Made by a program: the position numbers and the translations under genes. Under the pieces are notes generated by a model. The model was not told the DNA's origin and made no database searches. It was given only the letters and a program-made list of their open reading frames with translations. A stretch of DNA of 12,477 bases, from positions 1 to 12,477 of the forward strand of contig JBKPPO010000339.1 in NCBI GenBank assembly GCA_046733635.1. Reading direction: 5' to 3'. The stretch's first letter is position 1. Every line of letters begins with the position of its first letter. The DNA is from CADEED01 sp046733635 (GTDB taxonomy: Bacteria > Pseudomonadota > Gammaproteobacteria > Steroidobacterales > Steroidobacteraceae). Below, piece after piece: positions 1 through 6,392 of this stretch.

Positions 1-360
1 GCTATGCATGTGGCGCTTCTCGAGCGCGTAACGCACGGTGTTGCTCTCGGCCGAGCAGGCGCCGCCGAGCGTGTCGTGGCGGCCGCAATCGTCCTGTTCG
101 ATGCGCAGCAGCGGACGGCCGCGATTGGTCAGCAGCACGGAGCCGGCAGTCAGATAGATGCTGCGCTGAGCCTGGATCGTGGTCTGGGCGCTGTAGTGCT
201 CTGCCGTGTCGCGCGCGTTGTAGAACAAGGTGTCGACGGCCTGGTTGCCCTCGAGGTCCACGATGCGGATCGTGGCGCCGGCCTTCACGGTGCCCATCCA
301 GGGGTCGCCCGCGGGCACCACGGTGTCCGTGACAGCCGCGAGAGGAGTGACGGCGTTCAC
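1..360 (-). CDS. cgdB: Carboxyguanidine deiminase subunit, DUF1989 (UAAP family), partial: C-terminus beyond window
   Basis: Second gene of the leftward arm; 120 codons are visible and the frame runs off the left edge with no stop. It begins at a GTG (358-360) that shares the four bases GTGA with the stop of the upstream gene, a typical translational-coupling overlap, so I prefer this start. The product begins VNAVTPLAAVTDTVV and carries the hallmarks of the short urea-carboxylase-associated DUF1989 protein: GDPWMG, IVDLEGNQAVDTLFYNA, RSIYLTAGSVLLTNRGRPLL and the Cys-Gly-Arg-His-Asp block followed by LGGACSAESNTVRYAL. Family knowledge: this protein pairs with the gene before it to deiminate carboxyguanidine to allophanate in cytosolic guanidine degradation; older records say 'urea amidolyase associated'. 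The conserved Cys and His are likely metal or active-site residues (inference). The A/B lettering follows gene order and is tentative. Guanidine carboxylase and allophanate hydrolase are expected further left. Confidence 0.88.
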   Translation of the reverse strand, partial: MNAVTPLAAVTDTVVPAGDPWMGTVKAGATIRIVDLEGNQAVDTLFYNARDTAEHYSAQTTIQAQRSIYLTAGSVLLTNRGRPLLRIEQDDCGRHDTLGGACSAESNTVRYALEKRHMHS

Positions 361-1061
361 GCGGCGCAGTGCCTCTCGGTGTTGATGAAGCCGCGCGCAT
401 TCTCGGGACAGCGCACGCGACACACGTCGTCGCCGCTCACCGGCGGCGCACGGCGCACTTCGAGGCCGATGCCGGGCGGCGCAAACACGTTGCCTTCGGC
501 CAGCGGATGCGGGCCGGCATGCAGCAATACGATGGTGTCCATCTCGAAACGCAGTTCGACGTATTGCCCGGTGCGCGAATGTCCGGTGGCGAGCCGCATG
601 CGGCCTTCGTCGTCGACGAGCAGTTTGCTGAAGAAGTTGATGTTCGCGACGAGATCGCGTGCGCCCAGGCCATATTTGCCGAGCTCGACGAGCATCGCCT
701 GCTGGCCGCTGATGTAGCGCGCATTGCGCTGCTGCTGGAAGTTGGTGGCGCCATACCGCGCGGCAACGTGCGCGTCGTCCGTGAGCCCGCAGATCGGGTC
801 ATGCCAGCCGCAGGTGTCCGCGACGATGGAGCACAGGATGCGGCCCATGTCGGAGTAACACACGCAGCCGGTGGTCAGATGCGCGGTGTGCTGGGCCTTG
901 AGCGTGTCCGCCATGTTGTAGCGTTCGAGCGGCTGCTCACGGCTATAGAAAAGGGCGGCGAGGTTGGCGTCGTCGCCGCGCGCGGTCAGGCGCAGCAGCG
1001 AACCGCGGCGCAGGACCCCGGACCAGTGCGCGCCGCCGATGATTTCTTCTTCCCAGTGCAT
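357..1061 (-). CDS. cgdA: Carboxyguanidine deiminase subunit, DUF1989 (UAAP family, WEE...GGAHWS type)
   Basis: 234 residues, complete. The N-terminus MHWEEEIIGGAHWSGVLRRG is the usual family start, then ANLAALFY (about 32-39), ERYNMADTLKAQHT (46-59), CYSDMGR (68-74), CGWHD (84-88), ELGKYGLG, NINFFSK and ELRFEMDTIVLL, ending in a PENARGFINTER tail. C84 and H87 are the likely metal or catalytic residues of DUF1989 (inference). With its neighbour it forms the heteromeric enzyme that deiminates carboxyguanidine, the product of guanidine carboxylase, releasing ammonia and allophanate in the cytosol. Start choice: the frame is open far upstream, but that extension crosses the opposite-strand riboswitch and promoter and has no family similarity. 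ATG at 1073 (adding MRAG) is possible, yet it lies upstream of the transcription start implied by the sigma-54 element at 1075-1090. No Shine-Dalgarno is visible before either ATG. The stop overlaps the next start by 4 bases. Confidence 0.9.
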   Translation of the reverse strand: MHWEEEIIGGAHWSGVLRRGSLLRLTARGDDANLAALFYSREQPLERYNMADTLKAQHTAHLTTGCVCYSDMGRILCSIVADTCGWHDPICGLTDDAHVAARYGATNFQQQRNARYISGQQAMLVELGKYGLGARDLVANINFFSKLLVDDEGRMRLATGHSRTGQYVELRFEMDTIVLLHAGPHPLAEGNVFAPPGIGLEVRRAPPVSGDDVCRVRCPENARGFINTERHCAA

Positions 1062-1074
1062 GCCGGCTCGCATC

Positions 1075-1090
1075 TGCAAGGCACGTACCA
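1075..1090 (-). promoter_or_regulatory. Putative sigma-54 (-24/-12) promoter for the cgdAB arm
   Basis: Read on the minus strand the site is TGGTACGTGCCTTGCA, differing from the RpoN consensus TGGCACG-N4-TTGCA at one base (T for C). GG (-24) and GC (-12) have the required spacing. The predicted start point is near 1064, leaving only 3 nt before the cgdA ATG at 1061, so the transcript would be nearly leaderless. That is unusual: either leaderless translation is used, or this match is fortuitous and another promoter serves cgdA. The near-perfect match and the mirror-image partner at 1238-1253 favour a real site. Confidence 0.55.
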
Positions 1091-1139
1091 GCACGAGTGC
1101 ATCGATTGCGTGCCCCGCCGGCGGAAAGCTGCATGAGCC

Positions 1140-1156
1140 TGCACGGGTTTCGTGCG
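1140..1156. promoter_or_regulatory. NtrC-like enhancer site A
   Basis: TGCACGGGTTTCGTGCG compared with the NtrC consensus TGCAC-N7-GTGCA: nine of the ten core bases match, with correct 17-bp spacing. Its centre (1148) lies about 84 bp from the predicted leftward start (1064) and about 116 bp from the rightward start (1264), within the normal range for NtrC enhancers. Together with site B it forms a pair like those that load NtrC oligomers upstream of glnA. The assignment rests on pattern and context only. Confidence 0.5.
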
Positions 1157-1170
1157 GCAGATCGGGCGAT

Positions 1171-1187
1171 TGCCTGTGGGTGGTGCA
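1171..1187. promoter_or_regulatory. NtrC-like enhancer site B (weaker)
   Basis: TGCCTGTGGGTGGTGCA has one perfect half-site (GTGCA) and a partial one (TGC..), eight of ten core bases of the NtrC consensus. Its centre is 31 bp, about three helical turns, from site A, so both would lie on the same DNA face. It sits about 85 bp from the rightward start point and about 115 bp from the leftward one, mirroring site A. Confidence 0.4.
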
Positions 1188-1188
1188 T

Positions 1189-1219
1189 GGCGTGTCCGAC
1201 GACACGCGTGCCGCACGCC
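1189..1219. repeat. Nested inverted repeats between enhancer and importer promoter
   Basis: Two perfect inverted repeats overlap: GCGTGTC-CGAC-GACACGC (1190-1207) and GCGTGC-C-GCACGC (1206-1218); in addition GGCGTG at 1189-1194 can pair with CACGCC at 1214-1219. They lie between NtrC-like site B and the rightward sigma-54 element, and upstream of its start point, so they should not be in the importer RNA. They may be an operator for an additional regulator; there is no T-tract to suggest a terminator on either strand. Confidence 0.4.
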
Positions 1220-1237
1220 AAACAACCTGCGCGCGCG

Positions 1238-1253
1238 CGGCACACCTCTTGCA
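1238..1253 (+). promoter_or_regulatory. Putative sigma-54 (-24/-12) promoter for the importer operon
   Basis: CGGCACACCTCTTGCA matches the RpoN consensus TGGCACG-N4-TTGCA at all positions except the first T and the G after GGCAC; the GG and GC pairs are exactly spaced. The predicted start is near 1264, nine bases before the riboswitch aptamer, as expected for a promoter feeding a 5' leader riboswitch. Sigma-54 needs an enhancer-binding activator, and two NtrC-like sites lie 85 and 116 bp upstream, so nitrogen limitation would be the likely signal. Confidence 0.65.
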
Positions 1254-1272
1254 AAACTCAATCCCAGAATGT

Positions 1273-1376
1273 GCGTCTAGGGTTCCGGTTGAGCGATCAA
1301 CGCTGGTCCGAGAGACGCAGTCCGATGGCGCATGACGCGCCGGGGATACACGGCGGGACAAAAGCCCGGGAGATGC
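1273..1376 (+). ncRNA. Guanidine-I (ykkC-type) riboswitch
   Basis: The conserved blocks occur in order: CTAGGGTTCCG (1277-1287), GGTCCGAGAGA (1305-1315), ACACGG (1348-1353) and the terminal hairpin CGGGACAAAAGCCCGGGAGA (1354-1373). The closing helix P1 is visible as GCGTCT (1273-1278) pairing with AGATGC (1371-1376), with one G-T wobble. Family knowledge: this aptamer binds free guanidinium and turns on guanidine exporters or degradation genes. The ykkC subtypes for ppGpp or PRPP look similar, but the downstream importer and divergent CgdAB genes fix the ligand as guanidine by context. There is no hairpin with a T-run between the aptamer and the ATG at 1408, so control is more likely at translation of the binding protein; I could not identify a clear anti-Shine-Dalgarno strand. 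No counterpart exists on the minus strand before cgdA. Confidence 0.95.
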
Positions 1377-1407
1377 CTGATGAACTGAACAACAACGGGA
1401 GACTCTC

Positions 1408-2502
1408 ATGGCCCAGATCAAGGCCCGGTTCCGATCCTTCGCGCGCGTCTTCTTCCTCTTCGCCCTCGCGGCCATCGCCCTCATCGTTTCCAAGCCCGCG
1501 CCCGCCGCTGAGAAAACTTCGTTCAAGGTGGCCTGGAGCATCTACGTGGGCTGGATGCCGTGGGACTATGCCGGGCAGAGCGGCATCCTCAAGAAATGGG
1601 CCGACAAATACGGCATCAAGATCGAACTCACGCAGATCAACGACTACGTCGAATCGATCAATCAATACACCGCCGGCCAGTACGACGCCTGCGTGATGAC
1701 CAACATGGACATGCTGACGATTCCCGCCGCGGGCGGTGTGGATTCCACGGCGCTCATCGTCGGCGACTATTCGAACGGCAACGACGGCATCGTGCTCAAG
1801 GGCGCGGGCAGGAAGCTCGCTGACATCAAGGGCCAGTCGGTCAACCTCGTCGAACTTTCCGTGTCTCACTACCTGCTGGCGCGAGCGCTCGATTCGGTGA
1901 AGCTCTCGGAGAAGGACATCAAGGTGGTGAACACCTCCGATGCCGACCTCGTGGCCGCGTTTGCGGCGCCTTCGGTCACGTCCGCGGTGACGTGGAAACC
2001 GCTGCTCTCCGAGCTGGTCGCCCAGCCCAAGACCACGCTGGTGTTCGATTCCAGCAAGACGCCCGGCGAAATCCTGGATCTCATGGTCGTGAATTCGGCC
2101 GTGCTCAAGGCGAATCCGAAACTCGGCAAGGCGCTCGTGGGTGCGTGGTACGAGACGATGACGGTCATGGCGGGCAAGGACGCGAAAGCCGCGGCGGCAC
2201 TGCAAGCCATGGCGAAAGCATCGGGCACCGATCTCGCGGGCTTCAAGGAACAGCTCGCGACGACCTACCTGTACGCCACGCCCGCCGCGGCGGTGGCCGC
2301 AACGACCAGCCCCGATCTCGTCAAGAAGATGGACCTGGTGCGCAAGTTCTCTTTCGATCATGGCCTGCTGGGCGAAGGCGCCCGCACCGTCGATGCCGTG
2401 GGCATCGAGTTCCCGGGGGGCGTCACCCTGGGTGACAAGAAGAACGTGAAGATGCGCTTCGACACCACGTACATGAAGCAGGCGGCCGACGGGAAGCTGT
2501 AA
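1408..2502 (+). CDS. ABC importer substrate-binding protein (guanidine/urea-carboxylase region type)
   Basis: 364 residues. A Sec signal peptide is clear: basic MAQIKARFRSFARV, hydrophobic core to about residue 28, and a PAPAA cleavage site near 34, so the mature protein is periplasmic. The mature start FKVAWSIYVGWMPWDYAGQSGIL (39-61) and VMTNMDMLTIPAAGGVDSTALIVGDYSNGNDGI are typical of the NitT/TauT (SsuA-like) binding-protein fold and specifically of the subfamily found beside urea/guanidine carboxylase genes. Substrate is inferred to be guanidine, because the gene follows a guanidine riboswitch and faces cgdAB; older annotation calls such proteins urea transporters. ATG at 1408 is preceded by GGGAGA at 1397-1402, a good ribosome binding site. 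First gene of a three-gene operon; the permease starts 23 bases after its stop. Confidence 0.93.
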   Translation: MAQIKARFRSFARVFFLFALAAIALIVSKPAPAAEKTSFKVAWSIYVGWMPWDYAGQSGILKKWADKYGIKIELTQINDYVESINQYTAGQYDACVMTNMDMLTIPAAGGVDSTALIVGDYSNGNDGIVLKGAGRKLADIKGQSVNLVELSVSHYLLARALDSVKLSEKDIKVVNTSDADLVAAFAAPSVTSAVTWKPLLSELVAQPKTTLVFDSSKTPGEILDLMVVNSAVLKANPKLGKALVGAWYETMTVMAGKDAKAAAALQAMAKASGTDLAGFKEQLATTYLYATPAAAVAATTSPDLVKKMDLVRKFSFDHGLLGEGARTVDAVGIEFPGGVTLGDKKNVKMRFDTTYMKQAADGKL

Positions 2503-2525
2503 AACGTCGCCCCTGCGGCTTCGAC

Positions 2526-3341
2526 ATGCGTCGTCTGATCAACCAGCACCCCGGGACGGGCGCGCGGCTCGCGCTCGGGGTGTTGCCTTTCATCGCGCTG
2601 CTCGTGTGTTACGTGGTGGCGTCGCAGATTCGCCTGGCGGAGAACGAGAGCGACAAGCTGCTGCCCTCGCTGAGCACGATCGCCGAAACGTTCCAGTCTT
2701 ACGCCTTCGAGGAAGACCGGCGCAGCGGCAAATACCTTTTCTGGTCGGACACCGCGGCGAGCCTCAAGCGCATCGGCGCGGCGCTGGTGATCAGCGCGGG
2801 GCTCGCCATGATGCTGGCCACGGCCATCGGCGTGGTGCCGCGGCTTCGTGCATTGCTCTCGCCGCTGCTCAACACGGTGGCCATGATCCCGCCGCTCGCG
2901 GTGCTGCCCATCCTGTTCATCGTGCTGGGGCTCGAGGAGACGTCGAAGATCGCGCTCATCGTCATCGGGGTGTTCCCCTGCGTGGCGCGTGATCTCGCGC
3001 TGCGCGTGGCCGAACTACCCCGCGAGCAGATCATCAAGGTGCAGACGCTCGGCGCCTCGACGTGGCAGATCGTCACACGCGTGGTGTTGCCACAGCTCTG
3101 GCCGCGATTGATCGATTCGTTACGGCTCGCGATGGGATCGGCCTGGTTGTTCCTGATCGCGGCGGAAGCCATCGCATCCACGGAGGGGCTGGGCTACCGG
3201 ATCTTCCTCGTGCGGCGCTACCTCGCGATGGATGTGATCCTGCCCTACGTGGTCTGGATCACCTTGTTAGCCGTGCTCACGGACGTATTGCTGCGCCAGA
3301 TCCGCGCGCGCGCGTTCCGCTGGGCCGAGCCGGAGCGCTGA
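2526..3341 (+). CDS. ABC importer permease (guanidine/urea-carboxylase region type)
   Basis: 271 residues with about six hydrophobic segments: roughly 17-35, 84-104, 113-136, 142-158, 201-218 and 236-256. The cytoplasmic EAA-type coupling loop is at 173-197 (QTLGASTW..VTRVVLPQLWPRLID), with the conserved G and LP that dock onto the ATPase. This places it in the SsuC/TauC-like inner-membrane permease family, matching its upstream binding protein. One polypeptide probably forms a homodimer in the pore (family knowledge). Translation starts at ATG 2526; the ribosome binding site is weak, so coupling to the upstream gene is likely. The stop lies 3 bases before the ATPase ATG. Expected to be co-regulated by the riboswitch and sigma-54 promoter upstream of the binding-protein gene. 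Confidence 0.93.
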   Translation: MRRLINQHPGTGARLALGVLPFIALLVCYVVASQIRLAENESDKLLPSLSTIAETFQSYAFEEDRRSGKYLFWSDTAASLKRIGAALVISAGLAMMLATAIGVVPRLRALLSPLLNTVAMIPPLAVLPILFIVLGLEETSKIALIVIGVFPCVARDLALRVAELPREQIIKVQTLGASTWQIVTRVVLPQLWPRLIDSLRLAMGSAWLFLIAAEAIASTEGLGYRIFLVRRYLAMDVILPYVVWITLLAVLTDVLLRQIRARAFRWAEPER

Positions 3342-3344
3342 TCG

Positions 3345-4106
3345 ATGTCGACGGTCTCGATACGCAACGTGTGGAAGGAGTACGGCTCGCAGGTGGTGCT
3401 CGAGAACGTGCGGCTCGAGATCGCGGATCACGAGTTCGTCACGATCGTCGGCGCCTCGGGCTGCGGCAAGACCACGTTCCTCAAGATGCTGCTGGGCATG
3501 GAGCATCCCACGCGCGGGCAGATCCTGATCGATGGCAATCCCATCCGCCCCGAGCCGGATCCGGAACGCGGCGTGGTGTTCCAGCGTTATTCCTCGTTTC
3601 CCCATCTCACGGTGCTCGAGAACGTGATGCTGGGCCTCGAGCTCCGGCGCGCGCCGCTGCTCGGCAGGTTGTTCGGGTCGGCGCGGCGTGAAGCGCGAGA
3701 CGCCGCGCTGGCCATGATCGAATCCGTGGGGCTCTCGGCTGCGCGCGACAAGTTCCCGTCGCAGCTGTCGGGCGGCATGCAGCAGCGGCTCTCGATCGCG
3801 CAGGCCGTGGTCTGCAAGCCCAAGATATTGCTGCTCGATGAACCGTTCGGCGCGCTCGATCCGGGCGTCACCGCGGACATGCACGCGCTCATCCTCAAGC
3901 TGTGGGAGGAGAACCGCATGACCATTTTCATGGTCTCGCACGATCTGTCCGAGAGCTTCACCCTGGGGACGCGCCTGCTCACGTTCGACCGGCTGCGCAC
4001 CGATCCGCAGTCACCGGAGCGTTACGGCGCGAGCGTCACCTATGACCTGCCGCTGCGGCGGCCGGGGCGTGTGAACACGCAATCTCCCGCACCGGCAGCC
4101 GCCTGA
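3345..4106 (+). CDS. ABC importer ATP-binding protein
   Basis: 253 residues, a complete SsuB/TauB-type ATPase. Visible motifs: Walker A GASGCGKT (36-43), Q-loop FQRYSSFPHL (Q80), signature LSGGMQQR (141-148), Walker B ILLLDE (161-166) followed by the D-loop, and switch histidine in VSHD (H199). All catalytic residues are present, so it should be active. It powers uptake by the permease immediately upstream; three bases separate the two genes. The last 50 residues (TFDRLRTDPQSPERYGASVTYDLPL) form the extension common in the urea-carboxylase-linked subfamily. It ends the operon: the next gene is on the opposite strand, and no carboxylase or hydrolase gene follows on this side. Confidence 0.94.
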   Translation: MSTVSIRNVWKEYGSQVVLENVRLEIADHEFVTIVGASGCGKTTFLKMLLGMEHPTRGQILIDGNPIRPEPDPERGVVFQRYSSFPHLTVLENVMLGLELRRAPLLGRLFGSARREARDAALAMIESVGLSAARDKFPSQLSGGMQQRLSIAQAVVCKPKILLLDEPFGALDPGVTADMHALILKLWEENRMTIFMVSHDLSESFTLGTRLLTFDRLRTDPQSPERYGASVTYDLPLRRPGRVNTQSPAPAAA

Positions 4107-4110
4107 TCAT

Positions 4111-4129
4111 CCGCGGCGAACCGCCGCGG
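4111..4129. terminator. Convergent-gene hairpin, possible bidirectional terminator
   Basis: An 8-bp perfect GC stem, CCGCGGCG (4111-4118) with CGCCGCGG (4122-4129), and a 3-base loop AAC fills most of the 30 bp between two convergent stop codons. There is no T-run on either side, so it is not a canonical intrinsic terminator; it could instead protect 3' ends or pause polymerase. Confidence 0.4.
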
Positions 4130-4136
4130 ACCAGGT

Positions 4137-6392
4137 TCAGGTGGAAAAGCCCTCGCGGGTCAGCGGCAGCGTGCGCACGCGATGTCCGCTGGCCGCGAAG
4201 ATGGCGTTGGTGATAGCCGGAGCCACCGGGGGCAGCGCCGGTTCACCCACTCCCGTGGGCGGGTTGTCGCTCTGGATGAAGTACGTCTCCACCTTCGGGT
4301 GATCGGTGATGCGCAGCATCGGGTACTGGTGGAAATTCGACTGCTCGATGAGCCCGTTCTCCATCGTGATCTCGAGCCCCAGCATCGTGCTGTAACCGTC
4401 GACCACGCCGCCTTCACACTGGTTGTTGGCGCCGCTCATGTTGACGATGGGCCCGATGTCGCCGGCCACCACCATGCGGTGGAGCTTGATCTTCTTGTTC
4501 GCGTCCACGCTCACTTCGGCCACTTCCGCGAAGTGACCCGCGTGGCTGTAGTGGAACGCGAGTCCCATGCCGTGACCCGCGGGCAGCTTCTTGCCCCATC
4601 CGGCTTTCTCGCAGGCGAGCTTGATCACATCGGCCGCGCGTCCGGTGTTGAGTCCGCCATCGAGGATGCGCGGTTCGCCCATGACCTCGAGCAGGAAGTC
4701 GCGATGATCACGGCCCGCGGCCACGGCGAGTTCGTGCAGGAAGCTCTGGATCACCCAGGCGACCGAGCAGCTGCGGGGCGCGCGCCAGGGGCCGGTCGGC
4801 GTCTTGATGGGCAGCAGCGTGTGCGAGAGCTGGTAGTTAGGAACGTTGAGGCCGGGGAACTGGTTCGCCGGCCAGTCCGCGCCGCTCGACGGCGCCTTGC
4901 CGTCGTGCGTGAACGAGATGAAGTGATTGCGCCAGGCGGTGAGTCTGCCCTGCGCATCGACGCCGCCCGTCAGGGAATGGAAGCCGCCGGCGCGGAAGAA
5001 GTCGTGCGCCATGTCCTGCTCGCGCGTCCACACGAGCTTCACGGGGCCTTTGTAACGCTGCGCGACGGCGCCGGCTTCGCACATGTAGTCGTTCATGAGC
5101 CGGCGGCCGAATCCGCCGCCCACGCGCGTCTGATGGATCTTCACCTGCTCCTTCGTGATGCCGAGCGCACCGGCCACCGTGTCGATCGCACGGTCCGCGG
5201 TCTGCGTCGGCGACCAGAACTCCACGATGCCATCGTGCGCCCAGGCCGTGCAGTTCTGAGGCTCGAGCGGTGCATGGGAGACGAATGGGTAGGTGTAGAA
5301 CGACGACACCGTCTTCGCCGCGCCCTTGAGCGCGTCGTCCACGGAGCCCAGGTTCGCGAGCGTGGTCGCGCCCGTGGGTTGTTTGGACAGCTCCGCGGCC
5401 TGCTGGCTCAGCGCGGCCCAGCTGTCCTTCGACGCGGCCGATTCGTCCCAGTCCACCTTGAGTTGTTTGCGCGCCTCGAACGCCTGCCAGGTCGTGTCCG
5501 CGACGATCGCGACGCCGGGCATCACTTCGGTGGTCTTGCCGTTGCCCTCGATGACGAAGGCATCGCGCACGCCAGGCAGCTTCTTGATCTCGTCGAGATT
5601 GGCGCTGCGCACCTTGCCACCGGTCGCCGGGCAGCGCTGGTACACCGCCACCTTCATGCCCGGCAGCCTCTGATCGATGCCGAACAGCGGTTTGCCGGTG
5701 ACCACCGCGTGGTTGTCCACACCCGTGTACCACTTGCCGAGCAACTGGTAGTCCTTGCGGTCCTTGAGTTTGACGGCGGCCGCGTCGGGTATCGGCAATG
5801 CCGCCGCTTTGGCGACGAGCGCGCCGTAACCCAGTCTGCGTTTGCCATGCCACACCGCGCTCTCGCGCGTGGTGCATTCGGCCTCGGGCACCTTCCAGGT
5901 GTTCGCGGCGGCGGTGATCAACATCGCACGCGCGGTGGCGCCAGCCTTGCGGAGCTGGTCCCAGCTATCGGGGATCGACCGCGAGCCGCCCGCGCTCTGC
6001 CGGCCGAACACCGCGGGATTCACCGGCGCCTGTTCGACGACGACGTCGGCCCACCTGGCATCGAGTTCCTCCGCGATGATCAGCGGGAACGCGGTCTTGA
6101 TGCCTTGGCCGATCTCGGGACCCTTGTTGAAGATCAGGATCGAGCCCTTGGGAGAAATCCGCAGAAACGCGTTCGGCGCGAATTCGCCCACCTGGCTCGC
6201 GGCATTCGCTTCGGATCCCAGGCTGAACGCGAGCACGAGTCCGCCGCCCGCGAGTCCGGTGAACTTGAGGAAGCTGCGACGATCGAGCTTGATGGCGCGG
6301 AACTGCGCCACCGGTGAACCATTCTCGACGTCACGCAGCAGGTCGCGGAGCTCGGCGTCGGCCAGGGCATCGGGCTGGATGATGGCGTTCAT
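4137..6392 (-). CDS. iorB: Isoquinoline 1-oxidoreductase-like large subunit (molybdopterin-binding aldehyde/azaheterocycle hydroxylase)
   Basis: 751 residues, the usual length for IorB-type subunits. A Tat signal lies after a 35-residue lead: DRRSFLK with the twin arginines at 38-39, hydrophobic stretch to about 60, cleavage near SEANA, so the enzyme is folded in the cytosol and exported. Molybdenum-cofactor motifs include RVGGGFGRR (about 422-430), PTGPWRAP, and GVGEPALPPVAPAITNAI near the C-terminus, whose Glu (717) corresponds to the catalytic base of the xanthine dehydrogenase family. The start MNAIIQPD at 6392 overlaps the small-subunit stop by one base (TGATG), so the genes are translationally coupled. 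Substrate cannot be deduced: relatives hydroxylate isoquinoline, nicotinate-type rings, or aldehydes. No FAD subunit is nearby, so electrons probably pass to a cytochrome or membrane acceptor (inference). A frame extension to 6575 is only the small subunit read in another frame. Confidence 0.92.
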   Translation of the reverse strand: MNAIIQPDALADAELRDLLRDVENGSPVAQFRAIKLDRRSFLKFTGLAGGGLVLAFSLGSEANAASQVGEFAPNAFLRISPKGSILIFNKGPEIGQGIKTAFPLIIAEELDARWADVVVEQAPVNPAVFGRQSAGGSRSIPDSWDQLRKAGATARAMLITAAANTWKVPEAECTTRESAVWHGKRRLGYGALVAKAAALPIPDAAAVKLKDRKDYQLLGKWYTGVDNHAVVTGKPLFGIDQRLPGMKVAVYQRCPATGGKVRSANLDEIKKLPGVRDAFVIEGNGKTTEVMPGVAIVADTTWQAFEARKQLKVDWDESAASKDSWAALSQQAAELSKQPTGATTLANLGSVDDALKGAAKTVSSFYTYPFVSHAPLEPQNCTAWAHDGIVEFWSPTQTADRAIDTVAGALGITKEQVKIHQTRVGGGFGRRLMNDYMCEAGAVAQRYKGPVKLVWTREQDMAHDFFRAGGFHSLTGGVDAQGRLTAWRNHFISFTHDGKAPSSGADWPANQFPGLNVPNYQLSHTLLPIKTPTGPWRAPRSCSVAWVIQSFLHELAVAAGRDHRDFLLEVMGEPRILDGGLNTGRAADVIKLACEKAGWGKKLPAGHGMGLAFHYSHAGHFAEVAEVSVDANKKIKLHRMVVAGDIGPIVNMSGANNQCEGGVVDGYSTMLGLEITMENGLIEQSNFHQYPMLRITDHPKVETYFIQSDNPPTGVGEPALPPVAPAITNAIFAASGHRVRTLPLTREGFST

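Noticed and set aside
1074..1272. Second guanidine riboswitch on the minus strand before cgdA
   Set aside because: The complement of the conserved CGGGACAAAAGCCCG block does not occur there.
1062..1541. N-terminal extension of the cgdA frame up to 1541
   Set aside because: It would run antisense through the riboswitch and the first binding-protein codons; the added residues lack family similarity, and the known N-terminus begins near MHWEEE.
4182..6317. Long plus-strand open frame opposite iorB
   Set aside because: Arg/His/Ala-rich shadow caused by high GC third positions; the opposite strand encodes an intact molybdopterin enzyme with all motifs.
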